A stretch of DNA of 64,000 nucleotides, taken from assembly GCF_001435235.1 (NCBI RefSeq), contig NZ_AZGB01000009.1, positions 103,728-167,727 of the forward strand, written 5' to 3'. Under the pieces are notes generated by a model. It was not told where the DNA came from. It saw only the letters and a list, made by a program, of their open reading frames with translations, and did not search any database. Below are positions 8,671 to 17,197 of this stretch, in pieces (within the stretch, counting starts at the first letter, position 1; every line of letters begins with the position of its first letter). A program made the translations under genes and the position numbers. Source of the stretch: Liquorilactobacillus ghanensis DSM 18630. GTDB lineage: Bacteria; Bacillota; Bacilli; Lactobacillales; Lactobacillaceae.

Positions 8671-9591
8671 TTATCTCGATTCAGCAAATTTAGTTTTAAT
8701 ATACTCAGCTGACTTACCTAATTTTTTTATTTCATCATCAGTTAAATCAAAATCAAGCCGTTCAACAACTCCATCACGACCAATGATCGCTGGATAGGAA
8801 AGATATGTCTCCCATTCTGGACGGTAATTAGAGACGGCTAATTCTGTCCGCGAATCATTCAAAACAGCTAATGCCAGTCGAACAGCTGCTGTCGAAATAC
8901 CATAGTTAGTATATTTTTTCCCACGAAAAACTTTAAAACCGCCTTCGCGTGCTTCTTTATCTAATTTAGCCAAATCCAAACCGGCTTTTTTAGCAACCTC
9001 TGTAATTGGGTGACCTAATACCCGTACAGTTGACCACGCAGTAAACTGTGAATTGCCATGCTCACCTAAATTATAGCCATAAACTGATTGTGGATCGATC
9101 TTCAATTCACGCGCAACTGCTCGCTTCATTCTTGATGAGTCCAACAATGTTCCTGTACCCAAAACTCGATTTTTTGGTAAGCCTGTAACTTCTTGATAAA
9201 TCGAGGTAATGACATCAACCGGATTAGTAATAACAACTATGACACCATTAAAACCAGCCGCCTTAATTTTAGCACCAACTTCTTTAGCTGCTGTACGCGT
9301 AAAAGGTAACTCGGCAAACCGATCATCATTTTGATTATCTTCCAATTCAATTTTACCAATTGCGGAAATGATAACATCAGCATCTTTCAATGCTGCATAG
9401 TCATTAACGATAATCTTAGTATGATTCTTTAAATTTGCCATAGCATCTTCAAAGTCCAACGCATCAGCTTGAACTTTTTCTACGCGTTTATCAATCAACA
9501 CCAGCTCATCAGCAAACCCATTTGCTACAATATAATGAGCTGCGGCTGCGCCAACATTTCCTAAACCGATTACACCAATCTTACGTGCCAT
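8671..9591 (-). CDS. hicDH: L-2-hydroxyisocaproate dehydrogenase (LDH/MDH family)
   Basis: 306 residues. The N-terminal NAD site is GLGNVGAAAAHYI, and the protein keeps the family blocks ITNPVDVITS, TGTLLDSSRMKR and GYNLGEHGNSQF with the catalytic His in the last. From memory, the sequence is much closer to the L-2-hydroxyisocaproate dehydrogenase of Weissella confusa (same N-terminus MARKIG and same GYNLGEHGNSQF block) than to true L-lactate dehydrogenases. It reduces branched 2-keto acids to L-2-hydroxy acids with NADH. The bcaT gene ends 18 bases upstream, so aminotransferase and reductase form one pathway: amino acid to keto acid to hydroxy acid, regenerating NAD. Confidence 0.85.
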   Translation of the reverse strand: MARKIGVIGLGNVGAAAAHYIVANGFADELVLIDKRVEKVQADALDFEDAMANLKNHTKIIVNDYAALKDADVIISAIGKIELEDNQNDDRFAELPFTRTAAKEVGAKIKAAGFNGVIVVITNPVDVITSIYQEVTGLPKNRVLGTGTLLDSSRMKRAVARELKIDPQSVYGYNLGEHGNSQFTAWSTVRVLGHPITEVAKKAGLDLAKLDKEAREGGFKVFRGKKYTNYGISTAAVRLALAVLNDSRTELAVSNYRPEWETYLSYPAIIGRDGVVERLDFDLTDDEIKKLGKSAEYIKTKFAESR

Positions 9592-9609
9592 TATCTCACC
9601 CCCCGATTA

Positions 9610-10638
9610 TTATAGTTCTACCTTTTGTACCCAACCGCGTTTATCTGGTCGTTCGCTCATCTGGATACCAGTCAATTCGTCATAAAGTTTCTTAGTATAA
9701 GGACCGGTTTCCGTTTCACTAAATGGAACAAACTTCTGATCTTTATAAGTCAATGAACCAACCGGTGAAATAACGGCTGCAGTTCCCATCGCACCGGCTT
9801 CATTAAATTGATCGAAATCGGACATTTTGATCTGCTTTTCTGTTGGATTCATTCCCAAATCAGCTGCAATCTCCAACAATGATTTTTTAGTTACTGATGG
9901 TAAAATTGAGTCTGACTTGGGTGTTACAAATTGACCGTCTTTGGTAACACCGTAAAAGTTAGCTCCACCAAATTCATCAATATATTTATGTTCCCGTGGG
10001 TCAAGATAAAGGCAATCAGCATAGCCTTCACCTTTAGCCTTCATTGACGGATAAAGACTGCCAGCATAGTTGCCAGCTGTTTTTGCTTGACCAGTTCCGG
10101 CATAAGCAGCCCGATCAAATTCACTAACAAAATATGGCATTGGGGTCAATCCCTTAATGTATGCTCCAACCGGAGTTGCAAATACTCGGAAGACATATGT
10201 TTTAGACGGCTTTACACCTACCATTGGTTCAGTACCAATCATGAAAGGCCGGATATATAATGAACCACCAGTACCATAAGGTGGGATAAATTCTTGATTA
10301 GCTTTAACAACTTCTTTTACTGCCGCTACAAAATCTTCAATTGGATAAGTCGCCATGCACATTCGTTTAGCGGAATCCTGCATTCGTTTAGCGTTCATTT
10401 CTGGTCGGAAAAGATTAACACTGCCATCTTTACAACGGTAAGCTTTTAATCCCTCAAAAACTTCCTGACCATAATGAAAGTCTTCAGCAGCTTCTGAAAG
10501 GGTCAAATTAGAATCTTCAACTAAACCGCCCTTTTGCCATTTGCCATCTTTATAAACCGCCTGATATCGATATGGCAAATCCCAGTATTTAAATCCTAAA
10601 TTGTTCCAATCCATGTCTGCAGCAACTGCTTTTGTCAT
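9610..10638 (-). CDS. bcaT: branched-chain amino acid aminotransferase
   Basis: 342 residues, the usual length of class IV (fold type IV) branched-chain aminotransferases. The PLP-binding lysine is Lys186 in GTGQAKTAGNYAGS. It moves the amino group of Leu, Ile or Val to 2-oxoglutarate. The ATG follows a GGGGGAAT ribosome site. It is first in an operon with the hydroxyisocaproate dehydrogenase, so its main use here is probably catabolic (flavour and antifungal hydroxy acids such as 2-hydroxyisocaproate) rather than biosynthetic. The neighbouring upstream promoter is near-consensus. Also called ilvE. Confidence 0.9.
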   Translation of the reverse strand: MTKAVAADMDWNNLGFKYWDLPYRYQAVYKDGKWQKGGLVEDSNLTLSEAAEDFHYGQEVFEGLKAYRCKDGSVNLFRPEMNAKRMQDSAKRMCMATYPIEDFVAAVKEVVKANQEFIPPYGTGGSLYIRPFMIGTEPMVGVKPSKTYVFRVFATPVGAYIKGLTPMPYFVSEFDRAAYAGTGQAKTAGNYAGSLYPSMKAKGEGYADCLYLDPREHKYIDEFGGANFYGVTKDGQFVTPKSDSILPSVTKKSLLEIAADLGMNPTEKQIKMSDFDQFNEAGAMGTAAVISPVGSLTYKDQKFVPFSETETGPYTKKLYDELTGIQMSERPDKRGWVQKVEL

Positions 10639-10795
10639 AATAATTCCCCCTATAGTAGTTTAAATGAATTAAATAACTGTCATAAATATGAATTCCCAGT
10701 AAAATCAACTTAATTGCAGCTTAGTCAGCTCTTTTAACTGCTATATCACGACAATTTAATCTTTCTTTCTAAGAATTTTATTATTTATTAAGGCT

Positions 10796-10824
10796 AGTAT
10801 AATTATCTTCATCTTTTTTGTCAA
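10796..10824 (-). promoter_or_regulatory. sigma-A promoter of bcaT-hicDH
   Basis: On the minus strand TTGACA (10819-10824), 17-base spacer, TATACT (10796-10801). The predicted transcript starts near 10789 and has a leader of about 150 bases before bcaT. Around 10765-10780 the leader holds a loose CodY-box-like stretch (ATTCTTAGAAAGA), too degenerate to call as a site. Confidence 0.75.
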
Positions 10825-10873
10825 ACACCTTTTTTAATTAACAATTAGCAGCTTAAAAATTAATTTTCTAAAG

Positions 10874-12781
10874 TTAATTGCCACGATTAACCAATTGTTG
10901 ATAAACTTTGGTCGTTAAACCATAAACCAATAAGTAGCCAATCAGCAACGCTGCAACCGTCATTGCACAAACTCGCAGCAACAATCCACCATCATATAAT
11001 GAAAAGATTTTTAAAACACTGCGTAGAGCTGGCAAAGCAAATCCAGTATTAATTACTGCTCCAATGATCGGCAGCATAAAGACCAGCAAAACTTGACTGT
11101 AAATCGCTTGCCGACTTTCAGCCTTACTTAACCCGACCTGCTGCATAGTCTTAAAACGCTGCTGATCTGCTAATCCTTCAGCAGATTGTTTATAATAAAT
11201 TATCAAAGCCGTTGCAATTGCCAATGCAAAGCTAATCAAAATCCCGACAAATAATAAACTGCCAAAAACTCCCTGCAAAAGCTGCTGTATTTCATTACGA
11301 TAAGAAAAGCTGCCATTATCTAATTTTAATTGCTGCTGCAACTGGGTCGCAAATTGTCGACGATGTTTTGCTGAACCACTAAGATTAATACCAGATTGAT
11401 AAAGCCACTGCGAAGTTCCGATTTGCTGTGCAGCTTTGGCATCAGCAGTCACTAGAAAAACTGGTTGAAAAATCGAATGATACAAGTTCCCGGCTTTTAA
11501 ATTAACATATCCCTTAACCTGATAATTTTTATTTTTGATATTAAGTTTCGCAAAACGCTGACCGGTAGCATTATCAATCAACACTTGATTAGGTTTAAGT
11601 TTAATTTTTTGGTGTTGAATTCGATTAAAATCCTTCAGTGTTAAAACTGATAATGATATTGAAGCATCAGCTGTCATCCCATTTTTAAAGTGACCGTTCT
11701 TATTAAAAACACCATAAAGCGGACTGGTAATTTTTAATTGCTGCTGTTGTTTCAATGTCACTTGATTTTTCTGTGCAAGCTGATCAACAGTCGCGGTATC
11801 AAGCGGTTGTTTAGTTGTAATCATTAAATCATACGGATTCCAGAACGAAATCAGCCGTTTTTGTCCGGCAACTAAACTGATGCTGGCAGTCAAAGTTACC
11901 AAGATCGTAGTACATAAAATACAAATTGTTGCCAGACCAGCTGCATTTTGTTTCATTCGATAAAGCATTCCGGAAATTCCGATAAAATTCCGCGGCTGAT
12001 AATAAAAACTGCGCTTTTGCTTCAAATACTGCAACAACAAAATGCTGCCGGCCATAAATACTGCATAAGTTCCAATTACTACTAAAATGACTGCCAACAT
12101 AAAGTGAGAAGCTCCGGCCATGTTTGGTTTTGTTTTAACTGCGATCCAATAGCCGCAACCTAAAACCAATAAACCGCCAATCCCCAGCAATCGTTTTGCC
12201 TGTGGTTCTTTTTCAGCTTGAACTGCTTGCTGCCATAAAGCAGCTGGTTTTAATTTCCGCAACCGCCAGCAGTCAAAAATATACAATGCTATAAAAACAA
12301 CACCAAAAATAATAGCCGATTGACCTAACTGCGTAACTGAAAATTGTTCTTGTAGCTGCTTGTTATTCAATAAATTCTGCAAAATAATAAAAGCCAATTT
12401 AATGAATGTACTTCCTAAGATCAAACCAACTATCGAACTGACAATATATAAAAACACTTTTTCCAACAGCAATAGTTGGCGTAAATTATTTTTTGTCATT
12501 CCCAACATATTATATAAACCCAATTCATGATCCCGCTGCCGCAGTAAGAAACTGTTCGCATACAACATGAAAAACACTGCAACAATTAAAGTGAAGTTTT
12601 TGCCCATTTTTAATAATTCAACAATTACTTGTCCATAATTACTTTTAGACACATCATCATTAGCTAGCAAATTTAAAAAAATATAGTTTATCGCAATCAT
12701 TAAAGAACTGGCCAAAATGAATAATCCAACCTGCTGCCAATTATGCTTAATATCAGCTTTAGCCAAACGAAATTGAATCAT
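10874..12781 (-). CDS. bceB: BceB-type ABC transporter permease (peptide antibiotic sensing/resistance)
   Basis: 635 residues, the size of BceB/VraG permeases. About ten membrane segments are visible with FtsX-like domains at both ends, and a large hydrophilic extracellular region of about 195 residues lies between segments 7 (about 279-305) and 8 (from about 510), the hallmark of this group. Such permeases free lipid II-cycle intermediates from bacitracin or lantibiotics and pass flux information to the histidine kinase. The start overlaps the end of bceA by 4 bases. The antibiotic recognised cannot be read from sequence. Confidence 0.85.
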   Translation of the reverse strand: MIQFRLAKADIKHNWQQVGLFILASSLMIAINYIFLNLLANDDVSKSNYGQVIVELLKMGKNFTLIVAVFFMLYANSFLLRQRDHELGLYNMLGMTKNNLRQLLLLEKVFLYIVSSIVGLILGSTFIKLAFIILQNLLNNKQLQEQFSVTQLGQSAIIFGVVFIALYIFDCWRLRKLKPAALWQQAVQAEKEPQAKRLLGIGGLLVLGCGYWIAVKTKPNMAGASHFMLAVILVVIGTYAVFMAGSILLLQYLKQKRSFYYQPRNFIGISGMLYRMKQNAAGLATICILCTTILVTLTASISLVAGQKRLISFWNPYDLMITTKQPLDTATVDQLAQKNQVTLKQQQQLKITSPLYGVFNKNGHFKNGMTADASISLSVLTLKDFNRIQHQKIKLKPNQVLIDNATGQRFAKLNIKNKNYQVKGYVNLKAGNLYHSIFQPVFLVTADAKAAQQIGTSQWLYQSGINLSGSAKHRRQFATQLQQQLKLDNGSFSYRNEIQQLLQGVFGSLLFVGILISFALAIATALIIYYKQSAEGLADQQRFKTMQQVGLSKAESRQAIYSQVLLVFMLPIIGAVINTGFALPALRSVLKIFSLYDGGLLLRVCAMTVAALLIGYLLVYGLTTKVYQQLVNRGN

Positions 12782-13536
12782 TTGCCCACCTTCTTACTAG
12801 CCAGAGCTGTCAAACTCAGCGAAATTTTTTCTAGATAAGCACTCCGTGACTGTTCTCCGCGATAGAGTTCATGGTAAATGACACCGTCTTTAATAAAGAG
12901 CGTTCTTTTAGAATAACTGGCCGCTAGTGCGCTATGCGTTACCATCAAAATCGTTTGACCAGTCGTATTAACGACATCAAATAAATCAAGCAGAATATTG
13001 GTGTTTTTAGAATCCAGTGCCCCAGTTGGCTCATCAGCTAACAACAATTCCGGCTGCGTAATCAACGCTCGAGCAACAGCAATTCGCTGCCGTTGCCCAC
13101 CAGAAATTTCATAAGGGAAACGATCCAGCAAATCACTAATTTGCAGCTGATTGGCGATTGGTTTTAAGCGCTGTTCCATCTTTTCATATGGCGTTTTGGC
13201 TAACACCAGCGGTAAAAAAATATTATCTCGATTGTTAAAAGTATCTAATAAATTAAAATTTTGAAAAACAAAGCCTAAATGTTCTCGGCGAAAACGTGCC
13301 GCCTGATTTTCCCCCATTTGACTAAGATCCTGACCATTAAGCTCAATTTTCCCACTGCTTGGCTGATCAAGCGTTGCAATAATATTCAGAAGTGTCGTCT
13401 TGCCGGCACCTGATTCCCCCATGATTGCAACATAGTCACCAGCAGCAACATCAAATGAAATATCCCGCAAAGCTTGGACTTGAAATTTACCTTCCGCGAA
13501 AACGCGTTGTACATGTTCTAATTTTAAAAGTGTCAT
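12778..13536 (-). CDS. bceA: BceA-type ABC transporter ATP-binding protein
   Basis: 252 residues. Walker A GESGAGKTTLL (about 40-50), ABC signature SGGQRQRIAVARAL (about 145-158), Walker B LLLADEPTGALD, and H-loop VTHS are all present. It is the MacB/LolD-like ATPase of the BceAB exporter, directly coupled to the permease gene (ATGA overlap). It is separated from the kinase gene by 100 bases that contain a long hairpin, so expression of the transporter may be set apart from that of the two-component genes. Confidence 0.9.
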   Translation of the reverse strand: MTLLKLEHVQRVFAEGKFQVQALRDISFDVAAGDYVAIMGESGAGKTTLLNIIATLDQPSSGKIELNGQDLSQMGENQAARFRREHLGFVFQNFNLLDTFNNRDNIFLPLVLAKTPYEKMEQRLKPIANQLQISDLLDRFPYEISGGQRQRIAVARALITQPELLLADEPTGALDSKNTNILLDLFDVVNTTGQTILMVTHSALAASYSKRTLFIKDGVIYHELYRGEQSRSAYLEKISLSLTALASKKVGK

Positions 13537-13576
13537 TTTAAATTTCCCCCTTTTGATTTTCTAAAACAAATTATAA

Positions 13577-13621
13577 AAGGTTATCAAGTTGATTATTAGT
13601 TACAATCAGCATGATAACCTT
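13577..13621 (-). promoter_or_regulatory. long imperfect hairpin between bceA and bceS
   Basis: AAGGTTATCA (13577-13586) and TGATAACCTT (13612-13621) form a perfect 10-bp outer stem; GTTGATT and AATCAGC extend it inward after a one-base mismatch, giving about 17 pairs around a 9-base loop. A second palindrome, TTACAAATTGTTA (13620-13632), follows the bceS stop codon and resembles BceR-type operators (TNACA..TGTAA, here one base shorter in the spacer). A TATAAT-like element (TTTTATAATTT) is in the same gap. The gap may hold the BceR-controlled promoter of bceAB; the hairpin could instead be an attenuator. Confidence 0.45.
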
Positions 13622-13636
13622 ACAAATTGTTATTTA

Positions 13637-14614
13637 TTAATGTTGCCGGAAAAAAAAATAAGCACTCGTTCCCTGCCCTGCAACTGATTCTAATTTAAAT
13701 TTCACCCCTAATTTTTCAGTAACTTGTTTAACCAGGTAAAGTCCCATTCCTGTGGCAGCTTGTTGCTTGCGACCATTCTCACCGGTAAATCCCGGTTCAA
13801 AAACCCGCGGTAAATCGGCACTATTGATTCCGCAACCAAAATCTTGAATCAGCAAAGTATCTGTTTGCCAACTAATCAGCAGTTTTCCCTTAGGTGAAGA
13901 ATATTTAATTGCATTAAAAATTACCTGCTGCAAACAAAATCGCAGCCATTTGCGGTCTAATACCACTTTAATTTCCTTATTCATATTAATTTGGGGTTTA
14001 AGTTGTTTATCAATGAAAAAAATTGCATTTTCTTTTAGCAAATCTTCCAGCAAAGTTCGTAATGAAAATTCTTCAAACGTTAAGTCATGATGAAAATCAG
14101 CCAACCGTTCATAATTTAATAACAAATCCAATTGATTTTGTATCAATCCCAATTGGGTCACAACTTCCTCACTATTAACTTGCGTAGTATTTTCAGCCGC
14201 TAATTTTAAAGCCGTCAATGGCAGCTTGATTTCATGACTCCATAATTGCAGATAGTCCATGCGCTGAGCAGCTTGTAATTGTTGTTGTTGATGTAATTGC
14301 CTTTGTTGCTGTTCATTTTGCCGCAAAGCCTGAAAATAACTAGCAGCCAAGGCCGTTGGCGGACGTTTGACTGGCAATTGCTTATTTTGCTGTGCTTCTT
14401 GCAAATATCGCTGCGACCGATAAGCACGATACACTCGCCAACCAAGCCAAAATACTAACGGCGGCCACGAAAAACGCAATAAATCAAAAATCAGCCACTT
14501 TGTTGGTTCATGCAATTTGACCAATGACCATCCCAAAAGCAGCAATAAAGCATAAGCAATTATCAATGAAAATTGTTCTAATATTACCCGCAATAGAAAA
14601 TGCCTATTTTTCAT
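13637..14614 (-). CDS. bceS: BceS-type intramembrane-sensing histidine kinase
   Basis: Taken from the ATG encoding MKNRHFLL, about 325 residues. This start has a GGTGG site 6 bases upstream and leaves an 11-base overlap with bceR; a start 20 codons further upstream would overlap bceR by 71 bases and is less likely. Two N-terminal membrane helices with almost no extracellular loop mark the BceS group, which senses through its transporter partner. The H-box is LWSHEIKLPLTALK, the N-box FNAIKYSSP, the G1 box DFGCGI and the G2 box GMGLYLVKQV. A glutamine-rich coiled-coil linker (several QQQ runs) precedes the H-box. Confidence 0.85.
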   Translation of the reverse strand: MKNRHFLLRVILEQFSLIIAYALLLLLGWSLVKLHEPTKWLIFDLLRFSWPPLVFWLGWRVYRAYRSQRYLQEAQQNKQLPVKRPPTALAASYFQALRQNEQQQRQLHQQQQLQAAQRMDYLQLWSHEIKLPLTALKLAAENTTQVNSEEVVTQLGLIQNQLDLLLNYERLADFHHDLTFEEFSLRTLLEDLLKENAIFFIDKQLKPQINMNKEIKVVLDRKWLRFCLQQVIFNAIKYSSPKGKLLISWQTDTLLIQDFGCGINSADLPRVFEPGFTGENGRKQQAATGMGLYLVKQVTEKLGVKFKLESVAGQGTSAYFFFRQH

Positions 14615-15290
14615 TTTTTTCCACCAATCGATAACCTTGTTTTCTTTCGGTAACCAGTCGATTTTCCAAATCAACTGCTGCTAATTTTTTCCGTAAACGA
14701 CTTAGATTAACATTCAAAGCTCCTTCATCAATAAAACTGCCGCCTTGCCAAAGCTCGTTCATAATCGTTTTTTTGGAAACCACTTGACCAGCATTTAAAA
14801 ATAGTAATTTCAAAATTACACCCTCAGTCGGTGTTAATTTAACTTGTTTTTGGCCTATTTTTAAATTATTTGTCAAAATATTCAAGCGATAATCTTCAAA
14901 CATTAAATCGTTTATATCATTTTGGTTAATTTTCATGCGCCGAAAAATAGCCTGAATCTTTGAAACCAGCACATTAATTGAAAATGGCTTAGTTAAATAA
15001 TCATCAGCCCCCATTGCTAATGCCCGAACTGCATTCGGATCTAATTCGGCTGCTGATAAGAAGATCACTGGCACTTGGGAACTTTCTCGCAATTTTCCGG
15101 TCCAAAAAAAGCCATCATACATTGGTAACGTAATATCCATAATTACTAAATCCGGCTGAGTTGACAAAATTTCTGCTGCAACTTGCTGCCAATCAGTTAC
15201 GATTTGTGTCTGATAATTCCATTTTTTCAGTCCGATCTGTAAAGCGCGAATAATCGCTTGGTCATCTTCAACAATAAAAACCTTTTGCAT
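14604..15290 (-). CDS. bceR: BceR-type OmpR-family response regulator
   Basis: 228 residues from MQKVFIVEDD, where the receiver domain normally begins. An earlier ATG at 15314 lies upstream of the GGAG site and lacks one of its own. The receiver has the acidic pair ED, the phospho-acceptor Asp in VIMDITLP, and the conserved Lys in LTKPFS. A winged-helix OmpR/PhoB DNA-binding domain follows (LTPTEG...NVNLSRLRKKL...GYRL). It would activate bceAB when the kinase signals cell-wall-active peptides. It is the first gene of the module. Confidence 0.85.
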   Translation of the reverse strand: MQKVFIVEDDQAIIRALQIGLKKWNYQTQIVTDWQQVAAEILSTQPDLVIMDITLPMYDGFFWTGKLRESSQVPVIFLSAAELDPNAVRALAMGADDYLTKPFSINVLVSKIQAIFRRMKINQNDINDLMFEDYRLNILTNNLKIGQKQVKLTPTEGVILKLLFLNAGQVVSKKTIMNELWQGGSFIDEGALNVNLSRLRKKLAAVDLENRLVTERKQGYRLVEKNEK

Positions 15291-15400
15291 AATGATACTG
15301 ATTTCTCCTATCATTTTTTAATTTAACTACGTTTAAAATCATAATCATTTATTTAATTTCAATATTATCCTTTAATCTAAACATATCATGTTTTCCAAAT

Positions 15401-15445
15401 AAAAAAAACAAGTCTAAGCAAAACTAACATTTGTCTAGACTTGTT
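15401..15445 (-). terminator. terminator after the ECF S component gene
   Basis: AACAAGTCTA (15407-15416) and TAGACTTGTT (15436-15445) form a perfect 10-bp stem; on the minus strand it is followed by eight T. It lies 23 bases after the ECF gene stop and separates that operon from bceR. Confidence 0.85.
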
Positions 15446-15467
15446 TGCTATTAATAAATATTATTTT

Positions 15468-16031
15468 TCATTGCCATAGTGAATGGCGTACCCGTGTTTT
15501 TAAAACACGATATAGTGCAGCCACGACACTGACACCGATTAAACGATCAAAATAATCGGTAATAAATTGAATAATTAAAACAGCAGCTGCCTTATTGACA
15601 CCTGCCCCAACTAATAGCTGCACAATGATGCTTGATCCTGAAGAAGTAACTCCATGGAACAAGAAGTAAGCAATCGTTGAAGAAATAATTGATCCCGGTA
15701 GTGAAATCAGCAAAGCTGTCAACCACAGCGACTGCCAATGATCCGGCTGCCACTTGCGAAAAACCAATCCCGCAACTAAACCGATTATCAATTGTACTGG
15801 CAAGAAATAAAGTGACATTAAATCTGTTGTAAAACCAACAATCAAACCGGTGATACCGCCAGCCAGGCAGCCTGCTAACGGTCCCAGCAAAGCCGCTGCT
15901 AGAATTGTTCCGATCGTATCCAAATAAACTGGCAACCGCAGCAGTAATGCTAAATTACTGCCGACAATATTCAAAGCCGCCGCCAAGGCGATAAATGTTA
16001 TAGCTTGCAGTGAAAGATGTCTTTTTACCAT
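15468..16031 (-). CDS. ECF transporter S component, probable queuosine/queuine-type substrate
   Basis: 187 residues with about six membrane helices and the LDTIGTILAAALLGPLAG segment seen in ECF-type substrate-binding (S) components. These bind a vitamin-like small molecule and share the EcfAA'T energising module coded elsewhere. The gene is 13 bases after a nucleoside hydrolase, and both follow a preQ1-I riboswitch, so the cargo is most likely queuosine, queuine or preQ1. QrtT/QueT-type ECF components for these compounds are known from other Firmicutes. The fold is well supported; the substrate is inferred from the riboswitch. Confidence 0.75.
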   Translation of the reverse strand: MVKRHLSLQAITFIALAAALNIVGSNLALLLRLPVYLDTIGTILAAALLGPLAGCLAGGITGLIVGFTTDLMSLYFLPVQLIIGLVAGLVFRKWQPDHWQSLWLTALLISLPGSIISSTIAYFLFHGVTSSGSSIIVQLLVGAGVNKAAAVLIIQFITDYFDRLIGVSVVAALYRVLKTRVRHSLWQ

Positions 16032-16044
16032 TGTTAAACTCCCT

Positions 16045-17034
16045 TTATACCATAATTTGTTGCAGAACCTCAGTTAATTCCGGGTCTGCGGCTCCAATCA
16101 GCCGTTGCAAAAAAATGTGCATAAATCTTTGAGTGTCAACTTTGGTTAAAATAAAACTATTAACTGGTCGCTGCCAGAAATTTTGTGAGTCAATGATTGT
16201 TTGACCAATTGCTTTGCCGTTAGTTTCAACGGTTGTATATGCCGAAAAGCCTTGACAAAGTGTCGAATCAAGCAAATAGGCTACTGCTAATGGATCATTA
16301 ATTACACAGCCGATAACTTTTTCCTGCCGCCAATGAAAATCAAAATAAAAGCGCGTAATTGCAGTAATAAAATTACCAGTCCGTGGCTCTTTTTGACGAA
16401 TATATTCCAAAATATTCGGTGTTAAGACAATTTTACGTGTCACATCTAGGCCAACCATTTTTATTGGCACTAGACTGTGGTGAAACACATAATCGGCAGC
16501 ATCTGGATCGCACCAGTAATTATATTCCGCAACTGGTGAACAATTGCCTGGACTTTTAAAAGTTCCACCCATTGAAATCAAATCACGACAATGTTTCCAC
16601 TCTGTCGGATTTTGTTTCATTGATTTTGCCAAATTGGTCAGCGGTCCGATCGCGATCACCGTCACATTTGAGTTAGCAGTCAATGTTTGCTTGATGAAAC
16701 TAACTGCATCTATAGCCTGTGGTGAAACAGATGTTACCTGTGGAATGCCGCTCTCGCCTAAACCATCCATTCCATGAGTATCTTGTGCACTGACGTAATC
16801 ACGTTTTAGCGGAAACTCAGAGCCACGATAAACTGGAATATTTAATTTATGCGCAAAATTAAGCAGCTTTAAGGCATTTTGAGCCCCCAAAGCTGCGGGA
16901 ACGTTACCACTGACAGTCGTAATCCCTAAAATTTCAATCTCTGGTGATTTTAATGCCAGCAATAATGCTAAACAATCATCAATTCCAGGATCGCAATCAA
17001 TAATAACTTGATATTTGGCTTTTTTTGCATTCAT
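16045..17034 (-). CDS. nucleoside hydrolase of the IunH family, probable queuosine hydrolase (QueK-like)
   Basis: 329 residues. The calcium-binding motif DCDPGIDDCLALLLAL is at residues 13-28, AIGPLTNLA and EYNYWCDPDAAD follow, and the C-terminal Ca ligand Asp is in VINDPLAVAY. In classical purine/pyrimidine hydrolases the residue before that Asp is the His thought to act on the leaving base; here it is Asn. The family cleaves ribonucleosides to base and ribose. The preQ1-I riboswitch upstream and the ECF S component downstream suggest the base released is queuine, as for QueK of Clostridioides difficile. A general purine hydrolase remains possible. Confidence 0.75.
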   Translation of the reverse strand: MNAKKAKYQVIIDCDPGIDDCLALLLALKSPEIEILGITTVSGNVPAALGAQNALKLLNFAHKLNIPVYRGSEFPLKRDYVSAQDTHGMDGLGESGIPQVTSVSPQAIDAVSFIKQTLTANSNVTVIAIGPLTNLAKSMKQNPTEWKHCRDLISMGGTFKSPGNCSPVAEYNYWCDPDAADYVFHHSLVPIKMVGLDVTRKIVLTPNILEYIRQKEPRTGNFITAITRFYFDFHWRQEKVIGCVINDPLAVAYLLDSTLCQGFSAYTTVETNGKAIGQTIIDSQNFWQRPVNSFILTKVDTQRFMHIFLQRLIGAADPELTEVLQQIMV

Positions 17035-17070
17035 TTTCCAACCTCCTTACACCCTTTCTGGGCTGAGATA

Positions 17071-17105
17071 CTTGGTTTTTTATCCTGGGAAGTTCACGAA
17101 CCAGT
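17071..17105 (-). promoter_or_regulatory. preQ1-I riboswitch aptamer
   Basis: On the minus strand the 35-base element has a P1 stem CTGG/CCAG, the conserved GGTTC turn, a C-rich TTCCCAG segment and an A-rich tail ATAAAAAACCAAG. The layout closely follows the preQ1 class I aptamer of Bacillus subtilis queC (GGTTC, CCC, ATAAAAAACTAA). The nucleoside hydrolase start is 36 bases downstream. GGAGGTTGG at the ribosome site can pair with the AACC/CCAA of the tail, so translational control is plausible. A TATACT -10 element lies upstream near 17150. Confidence 0.75.
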
Positions 17106-17197
17106 CGAGTTAATAACTCATTTGATAAATGCACAGTTGTTAGTATAAATGAATTTTATCGAAAAATAAAGTTAATCTCTTTTTTCAAACAATATCA

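Noticed and set aside
10760-10780. CodY-box-like sequence in the bcaT leader
   Set aside because: Only about 9-10 of 15 positions match and the match is in AT-rich sequence, so chance is likely.
17041-17075. Plus-strand ACACCCTTTCTGGGCTGAGA resembling part of a TPP riboswitch
   Set aside because: It is on the strand opposite to the gene, lacks the second conserved half, and the minus-strand reading gives a full preQ1-I aptamer.
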